Source of the DNA: Paraburkholderia megapolitana
GTDB lineage: Bacteria; Pseudomonadota; Gammaproteobacteria; Burkholderiales; Burkholderiaceae
Length of the DNA: 64,000 nt
Reading direction: 5' to 3'
Assembly (NCBI RefSeq): GCF_007556815.1
Contig: NZ_CP041745.1
Coordinates: 1,589,001-1,653,000 of the forward strand
Positions within the stretch are counted from its first letter, which is position 1. The number at the start of each line of letters is the position of its first letter. The notes below the pieces were generated by a model. It was not told where the DNA came from and ran no database searches. It saw only the letters and a program-made list of their open reading frames with translations. Made by a program: the position numbers and the translations under genes. This document shows positions 21,412 to 30,490 of the stretch, piece by piece.

Positions 21412-22317
21412 ATGCGTGCAAAAACGCAATACGAACTGACACCGGCGGATACCCAGACGATACTCGCACTGGTCCGCGCCGGCACGCTCGCCGAAGCGGC
21501 GCTGCGGCTCGGTGTCGATGCGTCGACGATGTTCCGTGCGGTGCAGCGCATCGAGCGCGGGTTGGGTCAGCGGCTGTTCGAGCGCTCGCGGACCGGCTAT
21601 CGGGCCACGCCGCTCGGCCAGCAACTCGCGCGGCACGCCGAGCGTATCGAGAGCGAACTGACGGCCGCGCGCTCAAGCGTGCAGGCGAGCAGCCACCGCG
21701 TCTCCGGATCGGTGCACATCACCACCACCGACACTGTCCTGTACGGCCTCGTACTGCCCGCACTGCGCGATTTCGCGCAACTGCATCCGGCGTTGTCGTT
21801 CGAGCTGACCGCGAATAACTCACTGGCGAGCCTGACGAAGCGCGATGCCGACATCGCTGTGCGCGCGACGCAGCGTGCGCCCGAGCATCTGGTCGGCAAG
21901 AAGGTTGGGCCGCTGCGCATTGCGGCGTTCGCCGCGAAATCGAGCGGTATTCATGCGGGGGATCTCGATACGCTCGCGCGCTGCGACTGGGTCGCACCCG
22001 ACAGCTCGCTCGGCGACCATCCTTCGGTGCTGTGGCGCAAGCGCCATTGCCCGGGCGTGCAGCCGCGCTATCGGACCAACAGCGTGATGGCGGTGCTGGA
22101 GATCGTCGCGCGCGGTTTCGGCGTCGGCATCCTGCCGGTGTTGCTGGCGCGCGGTCGCGACGATCTCGTGCAACTGACGCCAGCGCTGGACGAAGCCGAG
22201 TCGCAGATCTGGGTGCTCGCGCATCCCGAGTCGCGCCATTTGCCGCATGTGGCCGCCGTGTTCACGCATCTCGCTACGTGGCTCGCACACGACGTCGCTG
22301 ACGACGGCGGCCACTAA
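21412..22317 (+). CDS. LysR-family transcriptional regulator
   Basis: 301 residues. A winged helix-turn-helix occupies residues 10-70 (TQTILALVRAGTLAEAALRLGVDASTMFRAVQRIERGLGQRLFER), and a periplasmic-binding-type effector domain follows (SGSVHITTTDTVLYGLVLPALRDFAQLHPAL). The start at 21412 (MRAKTQ) is chosen over an upstream GTG at 21358. It probably controls the divergent GST gene and possibly itself; the ligand is unknown. Confidence 0.83.
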   Translation: MRAKTQYELTPADTQTILALVRAGTLAEAALRLGVDASTMFRAVQRIERGLGQRLFERSRTGYRATPLGQQLARHAERIESELTAARSSVQASSHRVSGSVHITTTDTVLYGLVLPALRDFAQLHPALSFELTANNSLASLTKRDADIAVRATQRAPEHLVGKKVGPLRIAAFAAKSSGIHAGDLDTLARCDWVAPDSSLGDHPSVLWRKRHCPGVQPRYRTNSVMAVLEIVARGFGVGILPVLLARGRDDLVQLTPALDEAESQIWVLAHPESRHLPHVAAVFTHLATWLAHDVADDGGH

Positions 22318-22583
22318 CGCGCCGTCTTGCGACGCTTCGTTATCCTTGCCCGCACGCGACGCGAAGTTGCAGATTCGCCGCGCTCATTGCCGCCGTATCA
22401 AAACCCTTCTGGCCACGCGTCCTCGCCCGGCTCGTGGGCGCGCGCCCTGTACAATCGCGCGTTCGCGACTGCTGCGGCGCATCACGCTGATCGACCGCAT
22501 TTGGAGCGATATGCCGGTGCTGCGATCCTGTGCGGCCCGGCTCGATCCTGTTTTGGTTTGACTGAAATCCCTCTGGAATACCC

Positions 22584-23381
22584 ATGATGAACATGAACTG
22601 GCGAAACCTCGCCGCACTCGCGATGTTCGCCGCGGCAACGACAGCAGCAGGCAGCGCATCGGCAAGCGATCTCAAGGAAATCCGTTTCGGCGTCGAGGCG
22701 TCATACGCGCCGTTCGAATCGAAATCGCCAACCGGCCAGCTGCAAGGCTTCGATATCGACATCGGCAATGCGGTCTGCGCGAAGCTGAAGGTGAAATGTG
22801 TATGGGTCGAAAATGCGTTCGACGGCCTGATTCCTGCGTTGCAGGCGCGCAAGTTCAACGCGATCAACTCGGATATGACGATCACCGAGCAGCGCCGCCA
22901 GGCCATCGATTTCACCGATCCGATCTACGTCATCCCCAACCAGATGATCGCGAAGAAGGGCAGTGGGCTGCTGCCGACGCCGGCTTCGCTGAAGGGAAAA
23001 CACGTGGGCGTGCTGCAGGGCACGATTCAGGAAGCCTATGCGAAGGCGCGCTGGGCGCCGGCCGGTGTCGACGTCGTGCCGTACCAGACGCAGGACCAGA
23101 TTTATGAAGATCTCGCTTCGGGTCGTCTCGACGCGGCGTTCCAGGATGCCGAAGCGGCATCGAAGGGTTTCCTGAAGCGTCCGCAGGGTGCGGGCTATGA
23201 GTTCGCGGGACCGCCGGTTAGCGACGAGAAGCTGCTTGGTGCCGGTGTGGGTTTTGGCGTGCGCAAGGGCGACAAGGCGCTGAAGGATGCGCTCAATCAG
23301 GCGTTGAAGGATTTGAAGGCGGACGGCAGCATCGATCGTTTCGCTGCGAAGTATTTCGATGTGAAGGTCGTGTTGAAGTAG
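22584..23381 (+). CDS. Periplasmic basic amino acid-binding protein of an ABC transporter
   Basis: A 265-residue family 3 solute-binding protein (HisJ/ArgT/AotJ type). A Sec signal peptide with cleavage near SASA|SDLKEI is followed by IRFGVEASYAPFESKSPTGQLQGFDIDIGNAVCAKL, the family signature, and by SDMTITEQRRQAIDFTDPIY. It is likely the binding protein for the HisQMP transporter, which lacks one in its operon and lies 10 kb upstream. Arginine or ornithine is the expected ligand. It is transcribed alone after a 266-base gap. Confidence 0.85.
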   Translation: MMNMNWRNLAALAMFAAATTAAGSASASDLKEIRFGVEASYAPFESKSPTGQLQGFDIDIGNAVCAKLKVKCVWVENAFDGLIPALQARKFNAINSDMTITEQRRQAIDFTDPIYVIPNQMIAKKGSGLLPTPASLKGKHVGVLQGTIQEAYAKARWAPAGVDVVPYQTQDQIYEDLASGRLDAAFQDAEAASKGFLKRPQGAGYEFAGPPVSDEKLLGAGVGFGVRKGDKALKDALNQALKDLKADGSIDRFAAKYFDVKVVLK

Positions 23382-23648
23382 ATCGCGTGTCGACATGTGT
23401 CCGTCACACGGTGGCGGGCACGCCCGCAGGCGTAACGAGTGCGGTCGGTTTGAGACCCTCGACCTTCATGCCAGGATCGTCGAGAGTTGCATCGGCATTC
23501 GTCCAGACTATTTTTATATGCAGCGGCTAAAGAACATAAACAGTCACGCCGATATTGCAGTATTGGCGAGCTGCTGATCATTCCCGGGGCCGCCATTCGC
23601 AGCTGACCCTTGTAAAATCAGATCGACTCAATCCTGGAACGTCCCTGC

Positions 23649-24842
23649 ATGGACTCTTACGCCCCGGACCGCAGTGCGCTCGTACCGCTCGCCTATCACG
23701 CAACGGTGGTCGACTACCTGCGCCGCAACGAACCGGAGGTCTGGCGCTGGGCTAGTGCCCGCACCGGTTCCGCCGAGCAGCGCGAAGAATTGCGCTCGAT
23801 GTTGTTGCGTGACACCTATCGCCTCGACGCCGAGGCTCATGCCGACGTGCATGCGGCGCTGGAGCAAGCCATGAAGCGGCTTGGCATCGAGGCCCGAGCA
23901 ACGCTTTATCAGTCGCCTGGGCAAGCGATGAACGCGTCGCTCTTCTATGTGCCTGACGAAGTGCACATCATCGTGCAAGGGCCGTTGCTGGAGCGTTTGT
24001 CGACGGAGGAATTGACGGCGGTACTCGGTCATGAGCTTGCGCATTACCTGTTGTGGTCGCGCGACGACGGTCAGTTCCTGGTGGTCGATCGAATCCTCAA
24101 CGATGCGTTGGCCGCCCCTGGCAGCAGCAGTAGTCATCGCGAGACATATCGGCGTTATGCCCTGCATACCGAACTGTTTGCCGACCGGGGCGGCGCGGTG
24201 GCGGCGGGCGCGGTGGCTCCGGCGGTGTCGACGCTAGTCAAGGTCCAGACGGGCATCAACAGCGTCGATGCGGCGGCGTACCTGCGCCAGGCCGAGGAAA
24301 TCGAGTCGCATGAAGCCGGGGCAAGCGCGGCGCACACCCATCCGGAGACCTTCATCCGGGCGCGAGCGTTGGCGCTGTGGTGGGAGCAGGCAGAAAACCT
24401 CGACTCATGGATCGAGACCCGTCTGCATGGTCCGTTGGGACTGGAGCGGCTCGACCTGCCAGGACAAGCGCGGCTGCAGCAGTTGACGCGCGGTTTCCTG
24501 GCACATTACCTGGCCGGTACCCCGTTGGCGAGCGACGCGGTGCAGGCTCAGTTGCGCATGCTGTTCCCCGACTGGCAGGACAATGAGCCTGTCGTCGGTC
24601 CCGATGCGTTCGCCGATGATATCGCCGACGAAAGCATCCGTGACTACCTCAACGCGCTGATGATGGATCTCGCTCTGGCAGACCCCGACCAGCAGGAGGT
24701 GGCGTTGCTCCGGGCGGGGAAGGTGGCGAGGGGGCTCGGTAGCTTCGACGCCTTGCAGAACAATCTTCGTCGTGACGCGGGTTTCAGCAAACGGGACCTT
24801 GAACGCTACCGTCGCCAGCTGGACGCGGAGATCCGGGCATGA
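23649..24842 (+). CDS. Soluble M48-like zinc metallopeptidase, first gene of a DUF4011-helicase cassette
   Basis: 397 residues without signal peptide or transmembrane helix. The zinc site HELAH is at residues 128-132 (LTAVLGHELAHYLLW). The third ligand is probably Glu175 in HTELFADRGG, as in M48 peptidases. The N-terminal SLFYVPDEVHIIVQGPLLERLSTEEL is typical of M48 domains before the zinc motif. The C-terminal half (about residues 230-397) is helical and unrecognised. Its stop overlaps the start of the next gene (ATGA), so a stoichiometric partnership with the helicase protein is likely. It may be a protease effector of a conflict system; the substrate is unknown. Confidence 0.75.
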   Translation: MDSYAPDRSALVPLAYHATVVDYLRRNEPEVWRWASARTGSAEQREELRSMLLRDTYRLDAEAHADVHAALEQAMKRLGIEARATLYQSPGQAMNASLFYVPDEVHIIVQGPLLERLSTEELTAVLGHELAHYLLWSRDDGQFLVVDRILNDALAAPGSSSSHRETYRRYALHTELFADRGGAVAAGAVAPAVSTLVKVQTGINSVDAAAYLRQAEEIESHEAGASAAHTHPETFIRARALALWWEQAENLDSWIETRLHGPLGLERLDLPGQARLQQLTRGFLAHYLAGTPLASDAVQAQLRMLFPDWQDNEPVVGPDAFADDIADESIRDYLNALMMDLALADPDQQEVALLRAGKVARGLGSFDALQNNLRRDAGFSKRDLERYRRQLDAEIRA

Positions 24843-25843
24843 ACGATCAGCCAGTTCACAACGAGACGCCGCGTACGCTGCGCACGCTGATTCAAGCTCA
24901 GGCGGGTGCGCCGTTGTCCACCGACGACGTCCTCGTGCTAGTGGTGCCGCTATTCGAGCAGGTGGCCTCCCTGCACGCACAAGGTCGGGTCGCCGTACTC
25001 GATGTCGACAGCATTCTGGTGAACGAGGGCGGCGCGCTGATCCTGCGCCGGCCGGAAGGCGAGGCGCCAGTCATGGATATCGGCGCGGTGCATCGGGTGC
25101 AGCCGCAGCCGGCCTCCGGTCTGAACATCATCGGCGCGCTGCAGCGCAGTCACACCGAGGACGGCCGGCACGAAGTGACGGACGAAGCGCTGCAGCTGGA
25201 TGGCGCTGCGCCGATCGAACGTCCGGTCTATCTGCCTGGCCCACGCAGTTGGGAACTGCTGATCGGCCACCACGATGAGATCAGCGATACCTTCCTGCTC
25301 GGCATGACGCTCGCCAGTCTGGCGTGCGGCATCGACTTTGCCGACGAGGACGATCTGCGCCGATTCCTGATCCATCGCCGCAACCTGTTCCTGCTCCACG
25401 AACGGTTGCATCCGATCGTGGCGTCGGTCATCGTCGAAATGACCGAGGTTAACCGGCACGATCGCGCGACCGATGTATCCGCGCTCGCCACGAGGTTGCG
25501 CACCTGGCGCGAGCAACCACTGTCCGTCGACGTCGAGCGGGCACTCGCCGGCGCGAGCGGCGCCGCCACACGGCGTACCGCAGTCCTTACGCATCTGCGC
25601 GACCGTCTCTTCGACCTGTCGCGGCGCAACCGGCTGCTGTACTTCCGTCCTGGCGCGGCCAGCGTCAATCTGACGGTAGCCAGCGTCCCCTTGATGCTGC
25701 AGATCCAGAGCATACGGCCGGAGCACATCTGCACATGGGCGGGTCGTTTGCCGCTGACCTGGCGGCCGGGCGAGCAGTACCGTTGCAGCGCTGGCTGCGC
25801 TTCGACGATCAACCCTACCTGCCCGCCGCGCTCGACCGGCTGA
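24839..25843 (+). CDS. N-terminal part of a split DUF4011-helicase protein: pseudokinase domain plus start of DUF4011
   Basis: Genuine coding runs to about residue 302; the last 32 residues are out-of-frame noise. Residues about 30-225 resemble a degenerate protein kinase: VASLHAQGRVAVLDVDSILVNEGGA stands where HRDxKPxNIL would be, and DTFLLGMTLASLACG resembles the SDIYSLG helix of the C-lobe. The catalytic residues HRD and DFG are missing, so it is probably a pseudokinase. From residue 246, LTHLRDRLFDLSRRNRLLYF is the hallmark start of DUF4011. The domain breaks off at ICTWAG (about 25741-25745) and resumes in the -1 frame in the next entry. Overlap with the M48 gene stop (ATGA) fixes the start. 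Confidence 0.7.
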   Translation: MNDQPVHNETPRTLRTLIQAQAGAPLSTDDVLVLVVPLFEQVASLHAQGRVAVLDVDSILVNEGGALILRRPEGEAPVMDIGAVHRVQPQPASGLNIIGALQRSHTEDGRHEVTDEALQLDGAAPIERPVYLPGPRSWELLIGHHDEISDTFLLGMTLASLACGIDFADEDDLRRFLIHRRNLFLLHERLHPIVASVIVEMTEVNRHDRATDVSALATRLRTWREQPLSVDVERALAGASGAATRRTAVLTHLRDRLFDLSRRNRLLYFRPGAASVNLTVASVPLMLQIQSIRPEHICTWAGRLPLTWRPGEQYRCSAGCASTINPTCPPRSTG

Positions 25844-28800
25844 TCGCCGAGACCCGGCGCGAGCGTGCTGAATTTGGCTTCAGCAACCTGCGTCTCGTGG
25901 TCGCTTTCCTGCGCTGGCACAACCTCAAGGAAGCACCGGACGAGCGTATTACGACGCCGCTCTTATGGCTGCCGGTGGAACTCGTCAAACGTAAAGGCGT
26001 GCGCGATCAGTATGTGATCCAGTGCACGAGCGGCGACGCAGAGTTCAATCCTGTGTTGCGTCATCATCTTGGCCAGTTGTACGGCATCCGCCTCGACGAG
26101 ACCGTCGATCTGGGCAAGACATCGCTTGCCGACATCCATGCCGATATCCTTGCGCAGATCCACCGTTCTGAGCCGTCCGTGGAACTGCGACTCATCGATA
26201 AGGCCTCGGTTCGGCTGGTCAGGCAGAAGGCGCTCCAGCGCATGCAGCAATTCCGGCGCCGCAAGCCCGGTGCCGTCGTGCGCACGCGCAGCGGTTCGCT
26301 GCCGCCGTACAGCTACGCCCACGACGACTACCGTCCGCTTGGGCGTGCGCTGTTCGAGCATTGGGTTCGGCCAAGCGATCTGCCGCAGCGCTTCGAAGCG
26401 GGCGCCGCTCCACGCGCCGGTCTGCGCCAACCGAACATGTCGGACGGCGCCGTGGCCGAAGACGATCGGCAGGGCTTCGTGCTGGAGGAGGTCGAAGGTC
26501 ATCGGTATGCCTGGGATATCGACCTGACTCAGGTCACGCTGGCCAACTTCAACTACAGGAAGATGTCGCTGGTGCGCGACTACGCGCAACTGATCGATGA
26601 GCCTGGCGTCAACCCCGCCTTCGACCGGGTCTTCTCGATCGAGCCGCGCGAAGTGGAGACCGATGCGCCTGCGCCGCTGGCACCTGTCGATCAGTGGAAC
26701 GTCGTCGCTTCCGATGCGACCCAGAACGCGGCGGTCGGCCTCGCTCGCAATCAGCGTAGTTTCATCATCCAGGGGCCGCCCGGCACCGGCAAGTCGCAAA
26801 CCATCACCAACCTGATCGCGGACTACGCCGCGCGCGGCAAGCGCGTGCTGTTTGTCTGCGAGAAGCGCGCTGCCCTTGACGTGGTGTTCCATCGGCTCAA
26901 GCAAAGCGGACTGGAGCCGCTGTGCTGCCTGATCCACGACTCCCAGGCCGACAAGAAGTCTTTCATTGCCGATCTGCGCACCTGCTATGAGCAGTGGATT
27001 TCCCGACCGCACGACAGCGATGCCTTAGGCGCACGGCGCACCCAGATCACCGGGAATCTTGCAGAACAGCAGCGGCGTATCGAGCATTTTGAGTCAGCGA
27101 CGGCTGAGGTTCCCGCTGCGCTGGGGGTTAGCGTGCGCGCGTTGTTGCGTCGCGTGGCCGAGCTGGGTGCCGCTCCAGAAACAGGTCCTGCCATCCGGGA
27201 GCGGCTGCCGACGCTGGCGGTGTGGGACACGCATCGAGAGCTCACCCAGCGCGTGCACCGCGCCACGAAGGAGCGTTTCGGTCTGGATAGTCTTGCCGCA
27301 CACCCATTCGCCAGGATCTCCGCGCAGTTGCTGAATAACGAACACGCCTTCGGGCGTGTCGAGCAGCTATGCAACGATGTCGAAGCACTGTTCGACTCAC
27401 TGGACCCGGTTTTCGAAGACGCCGCGAGCCTCATCGATCAGGACATTACGCTGGAACGTGCCCGTTCGCTGGCAGCAGATAGTCAGTGGTTAATCGACCG
27501 CGGCCTTGTCGCGCACCTCGATCTTCTCGATGTGAATTCGGCGGCACAAGGCGAACTGAGTCGGGTGCGCGCTGCCCTTGGGGAGCGCGCGCAGGCACTG
27601 AACGCAGCACTTACGGCTACCGCGAACTGGCGCGACAAGCTCAGTGCGGACGACACCGGGTCGGCGCTCGCGATGACACGACGTCTGGAGCATTCCGCGG
27701 CGCGCTGGTTGCAACCTGCGTGGTGGCGCCTGCGTGGTCAGTTGAAGCGGCGCTACGACTTCGGCAAACACGCAGTTCATCCGGGGTACAGCAAGGTACT
27801 CGAGGCGTTGGCCGCGGAGCATGTCGCCAGCGCGGCAATGAACGAAGTCGATGGCGAGTGCCGCCGGCGTTATGGTGTAAGCGAGATGGGCGCGTTTCTG
27901 AACGCGCTGGGCGAACTCAAGACGCGCCTTGAGTCGGATAACGGCCTGCGCGTCCTGGTTGCGCATCTGCGCGACGCCGTCGACCCGGTTGCCACGGCGC
28001 TTGCGGAGACGCGCTCGCGAGAGGTGCTGTACAAACTGGCCGCGCGCGTCGGCGATGGGCTGACCTTGACCACAGAGGCTCGCCTTGCCGATATCGCGGA
28101 ATATTCACGCGATCTTCGCGAGGCTTTGGACGATCTTCCCGACCTGCTGCCTCTGTTGCGTGCGGTCCATGCCGCCGACCCGGCCTATGCCGTCGCGCTG
28201 CAGACGATCGATCAGCCGCCGACGCAACTGGAGGCACTCGTTGTCGATGAGGCGCTGCGCCGGCTCGAACGCGGCAACCCGGTGCTAGCGGGTTTCAATG
28301 GCGCTGCGCTCGCGCAAACCGCGCGCGCGTTGGCGGACAACCAGCGCGAGTTGCTTGCTCTCAACTCACACGTCCTGCAAGCCACACAACATCAGCAGTT
28401 CGCCGAGCACGTGCGCCAGTCGTCGCTATCGGTCACGCAACTCGACGCCGACGGCAAGGCGTTCAAGAAGCGCTATGCGACAGGCCGTCGTGAACTCGAG
28501 CATGAATTCAGCAAGAGCATGCGCCATCGCTCGATTCGCGAGCTCAGCGATGCAGAGACCGGCGCGGTGATCAACGACCTGAAACCAATCTGGCTCATGA
28601 GCCCGTTGTCGGTGTCCGACACGCTACCGCTGTCGCCGGACCTGTTCGATGTGGTGATCTTCGACGAGGCCAGTCAGATTCCCACGGAAGAAGCCGTCCC
28701 GGCAATGAGCCGGGCGAACCAGGTGATCGTGGTTGGCGACGAAATGCAGTTGCCGCCGACAAGCTTCTTCTCTTCCGGCGGCAGCGAGGGTGACGACGAG

Positions 28801-30336
28801 ATCGTTGTGGAAGAAGAGGGTGAGCGCATCGCTATCAACCTGGACGCAGACAGCCTGCTCAACCAGGCCGCGCGCAACCTGCCTGCGACGCTGCTGGCGT
28901 GGCACTATCGCAGCCGTCACGAGTCGCTGATCAGCTTTTCCAATGCCGCGTTTTACGGCGGGCGACTCGTCACCATTCCGGACCGCCTGCTCGAAGCAGG
29001 CGACGACGAAGCTGCACTGTGGCGCTCGGACCAGGACGATGCCGGCATCGTCGGTGCCGACGCACTGCTGGCGCGACCAGTCAGTTTTCATCAGCTGAGC
29101 GACGGCATCTATCTCGATCGACGCAATGAACCGGAGGCGCGATATATCGCCCATACCGTGCGTGAGCTGCTGCGTCGCGAGACAGGATTGAGCATAGGTA
29201 TCGTCGCGTTTTCCGAAGCGCAGCAGAGCAGCATCGAATCCGCGCTGGAAGCACTGGCGAGCGAAGATTCCGACTTCGCCGCGCGGCTCGAGCGAGAGTA
29301 CGTGCGTGAGGACGACGATCAGTTCAACGGTCTGTTCGTTAAAAACCTGGAGAATGTCCAGGGCGACGAGCGCGATGTGATCATTCTGAGCATCTGCTAC
29401 GGACCCGGACCCGACGGCAGGATGCTGATGAATTTCGGTCCGATCAACCAGCGCGGCGGCGAAAAGCGCCTGAACGTGATCTTCAGCCGCGCCCGGCATC
29501 GCATGGCGGTCGTGTCGACGATTCAAGCCGACGCCATCACCAATGTGCACAACGACGGCGCCGCGGCACTCCGCACGTTCCTGCAGTTTGCTCAGGCCAG
29601 TGCGAGCGGCCAGTTCGAGCGTGCGCAGACCGTGCTCGGGGCGCTCAATCCGGGCGCACGCGATGCGTTCACGCGTCAGGCTGCGTCGGACACGATCAGG
29701 GATGCGCTTGCCGAGGCATTGAAAGCACGTGGCCACCACGTGCAGGTCAATGTCGGCCGTTCTCAGTTCCGCTGCGATCTGGCCATCGCCGATGCATCGA
29801 TGCAAGGTTATGCGCTGGCAATCCTTCTCGATGCACCCGGCGAAACAGTCGTGGATACCGTCGAGCGCTACGTATTTCGTCCTGGCATTTTGCGCAGCTT
29901 CGGTTGGCGTGTGCTCGACATCCCCGGAAAGGATTGGCTCGCCGATAGCGAAGGGGTATTAGCCCGAATCGAGGCAATGCTGACCGATGGCGAGGACCGT
30001 GCGTTGAGTGCGGAAGTCGAACTTCTCGCCGCGCGGGAGACAACACCATCGGCGCTATCGGCGGCCCCGACCAGTGCCGACGTTTGCGCTACTGAAGCGC
30101 CGCAAGTCGTACAGGCTACTCAAACAGAAGTGGTGCGGACGCTGCGCTTCGAACAAGGTGGTTCGAGCAAATTCTGGCGCGCGAGATTGCGGGGCACCGA
30201 GTTGAGCGTGAGCTACGGCCGTATAGGTAGCAACGGGCAAACCAACCTGAAGGAATTCGACACGCCGGAGCGGGCTCGCCGCGAGATGGACAAGCTTGTG
30301 GCGGAGAAGCTGCGCAAGGGGTATGTGGAGGAATAA
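25735..30336 (+). CDS. C-terminal part of a split DUF4011-helicase protein: SF1 helicase, Vsr-like domain, WGR domain
   Basis: 1533 codons; the ATG at 25735 is probably not a native start. Residues 4-300 complete DUF4011 (AVPLQRWLRFDDQPYLPAALD, RLVVAFLRWHNLKEAP). A Upf1/DNA2-like SF1 helicase follows: Walker A GPPGTGKS at 347-354, DEAS at 977-980, GDEMQLPP, WHYRSRHESLI, and motifs V-VI in ENVQGDERDVIILS and NVIFSRARHRMAV. Residues about 1331-1420 resemble the Vsr-like endonuclease fold found at the end of such helicases. Residues 1466-1530 are a WGR domain (VSYGRIGSNGQT), a nucleic-acid-binding module. One -1 shift at about 25745 would fuse this to the preceding frame, giving about 1830 residues. 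The product probably acts on nucleic acid, perhaps in defence. Confidence 0.8.
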   Translation: MGGSFAADLAAGRAVPLQRWLRFDDQPYLPAALDRLIAETRRERAEFGFSNLRLVVAFLRWHNLKEAPDERITTPLLWLPVELVKRKGVRDQYVIQCTSGDAEFNPVLRHHLGQLYGIRLDETVDLGKTSLADIHADILAQIHRSEPSVELRLIDKASVRLVRQKALQRMQQFRRRKPGAVVRTRSGSLPPYSYAHDDYRPLGRALFEHWVRPSDLPQRFEAGAAPRAGLRQPNMSDGAVAEDDRQGFVLEEVEGHRYAWDIDLTQVTLANFNYRKMSLVRDYAQLIDEPGVNPAFDRVFSIEPREVETDAPAPLAPVDQWNVVASDATQNAAVGLARNQRSFIIQGPPGTGKSQTITNLIADYAARGKRVLFVCEKRAALDVVFHRLKQSGLEPLCCLIHDSQADKKSFIADLRTCYEQWISRPHDSDALGARRTQITGNLAEQQRRIEHFESATAEVPAALGVSVRALLRRVAELGAAPETGPAIRERLPTLAVWDTHRELTQRVHRATKERFGLDSLAAHPFARISAQLLNNEHAFGRVEQLCNDVEALFDSLDPVFEDAASLIDQDITLERARSLAADSQWLIDRGLVAHLDLLDVNSAAQGELSRVRAALGERAQALNAALTATANWRDKLSADDTGSALAMTRRLEHSAARWLQPAWWRLRGQLKRRYDFGKHAVHPGYSKVLEALAAEHVASAAMNEVDGECRRRYGVSEMGAFLNALGELKTRLESDNGLRVLVAHLRDAVDPVATALAETRSREVLYKLAARVGDGLTLTTEARLADIAEYSRDLREALDDLPDLLPLLRAVHAADPAYAVALQTIDQPPTQLEALVVDEALRRLERGNPVLAGFNGAALAQTARALADNQRELLALNSHVLQATQHQQFAEHVRQSSLSVTQLDADGKAFKKRYATGRRELEHEFSKSMRHRSIRELSDAETGAVINDLKPIWLMSPLSVSDTLPLSPDLFDVVIFDEASQIPTEEAVPAMSRANQVIVVGDEMQLPPTSFFSSGGSEGDDEIVVEEEGERIAINLDADSLLNQAARNLPATLLAWHYRSRHESLISFSNAAFYGGRLVTIPDRLLEAGDDEAALWRSDQDDAGIVGADALLARPVSFHQLSDGIYLDRRNEPEARYIAHTVRELLRRETGLSIGIVAFSEAQQSSIESALEALASEDSDFAARLEREYVREDDDQFNGLFVKNLENVQGDERDVIILSICYGPGPDGRMLMNFGPINQRGGEKRLNVIFSRARHRMAVVSTIQADAITNVHNDGAAALRTFLQFAQASASGQFERAQTVLGALNPGARDAFTRQAASDTIRDALAEALKARGHHVQVNVGRSQFRCDLAIADASMQGYALAILLDAPGETVVDTVERYVFRPGILRSFGWRVLDIPGKDWLADSEGVLARIEAMLTDGEDRALSAEVELLAARETTPSALSAAPTSADVCATEAPQVVQATQTEVVRTLRFEQGGSSKFWRARLRGTELSVSYGRIGSNGQTNLKEFDTPERARREMDKLVAEKLRKGYVEE

Positions 30337-30490
30337 GGCGAGTCTCGCACGCGGCACTCTGGGCTAAAATCCCCGGGCGCCCGGAAAGTTGCTGGAAGCC
30401 TTTGTCAGCATTCGCAACCGATCCGGCCGCCCACACACAAGCAAAGACCAAAGCAGGCCGAAGCGCACCGCGCTTCGCCAGGGGACTGGA

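Noticed and set aside
23440..23500. Possible tRNA-like sequence before the M48 gene
   Set aside because: No cloverleaf can be drawn and no CCA end is present.
24839..25843. Programmed -1 ribosomal frameshift in the DUF4011 gene
   Set aside because: No slippery heptamer at the junction and no obvious stimulatory hairpin; a one-base deletion or sequencing error is simpler.
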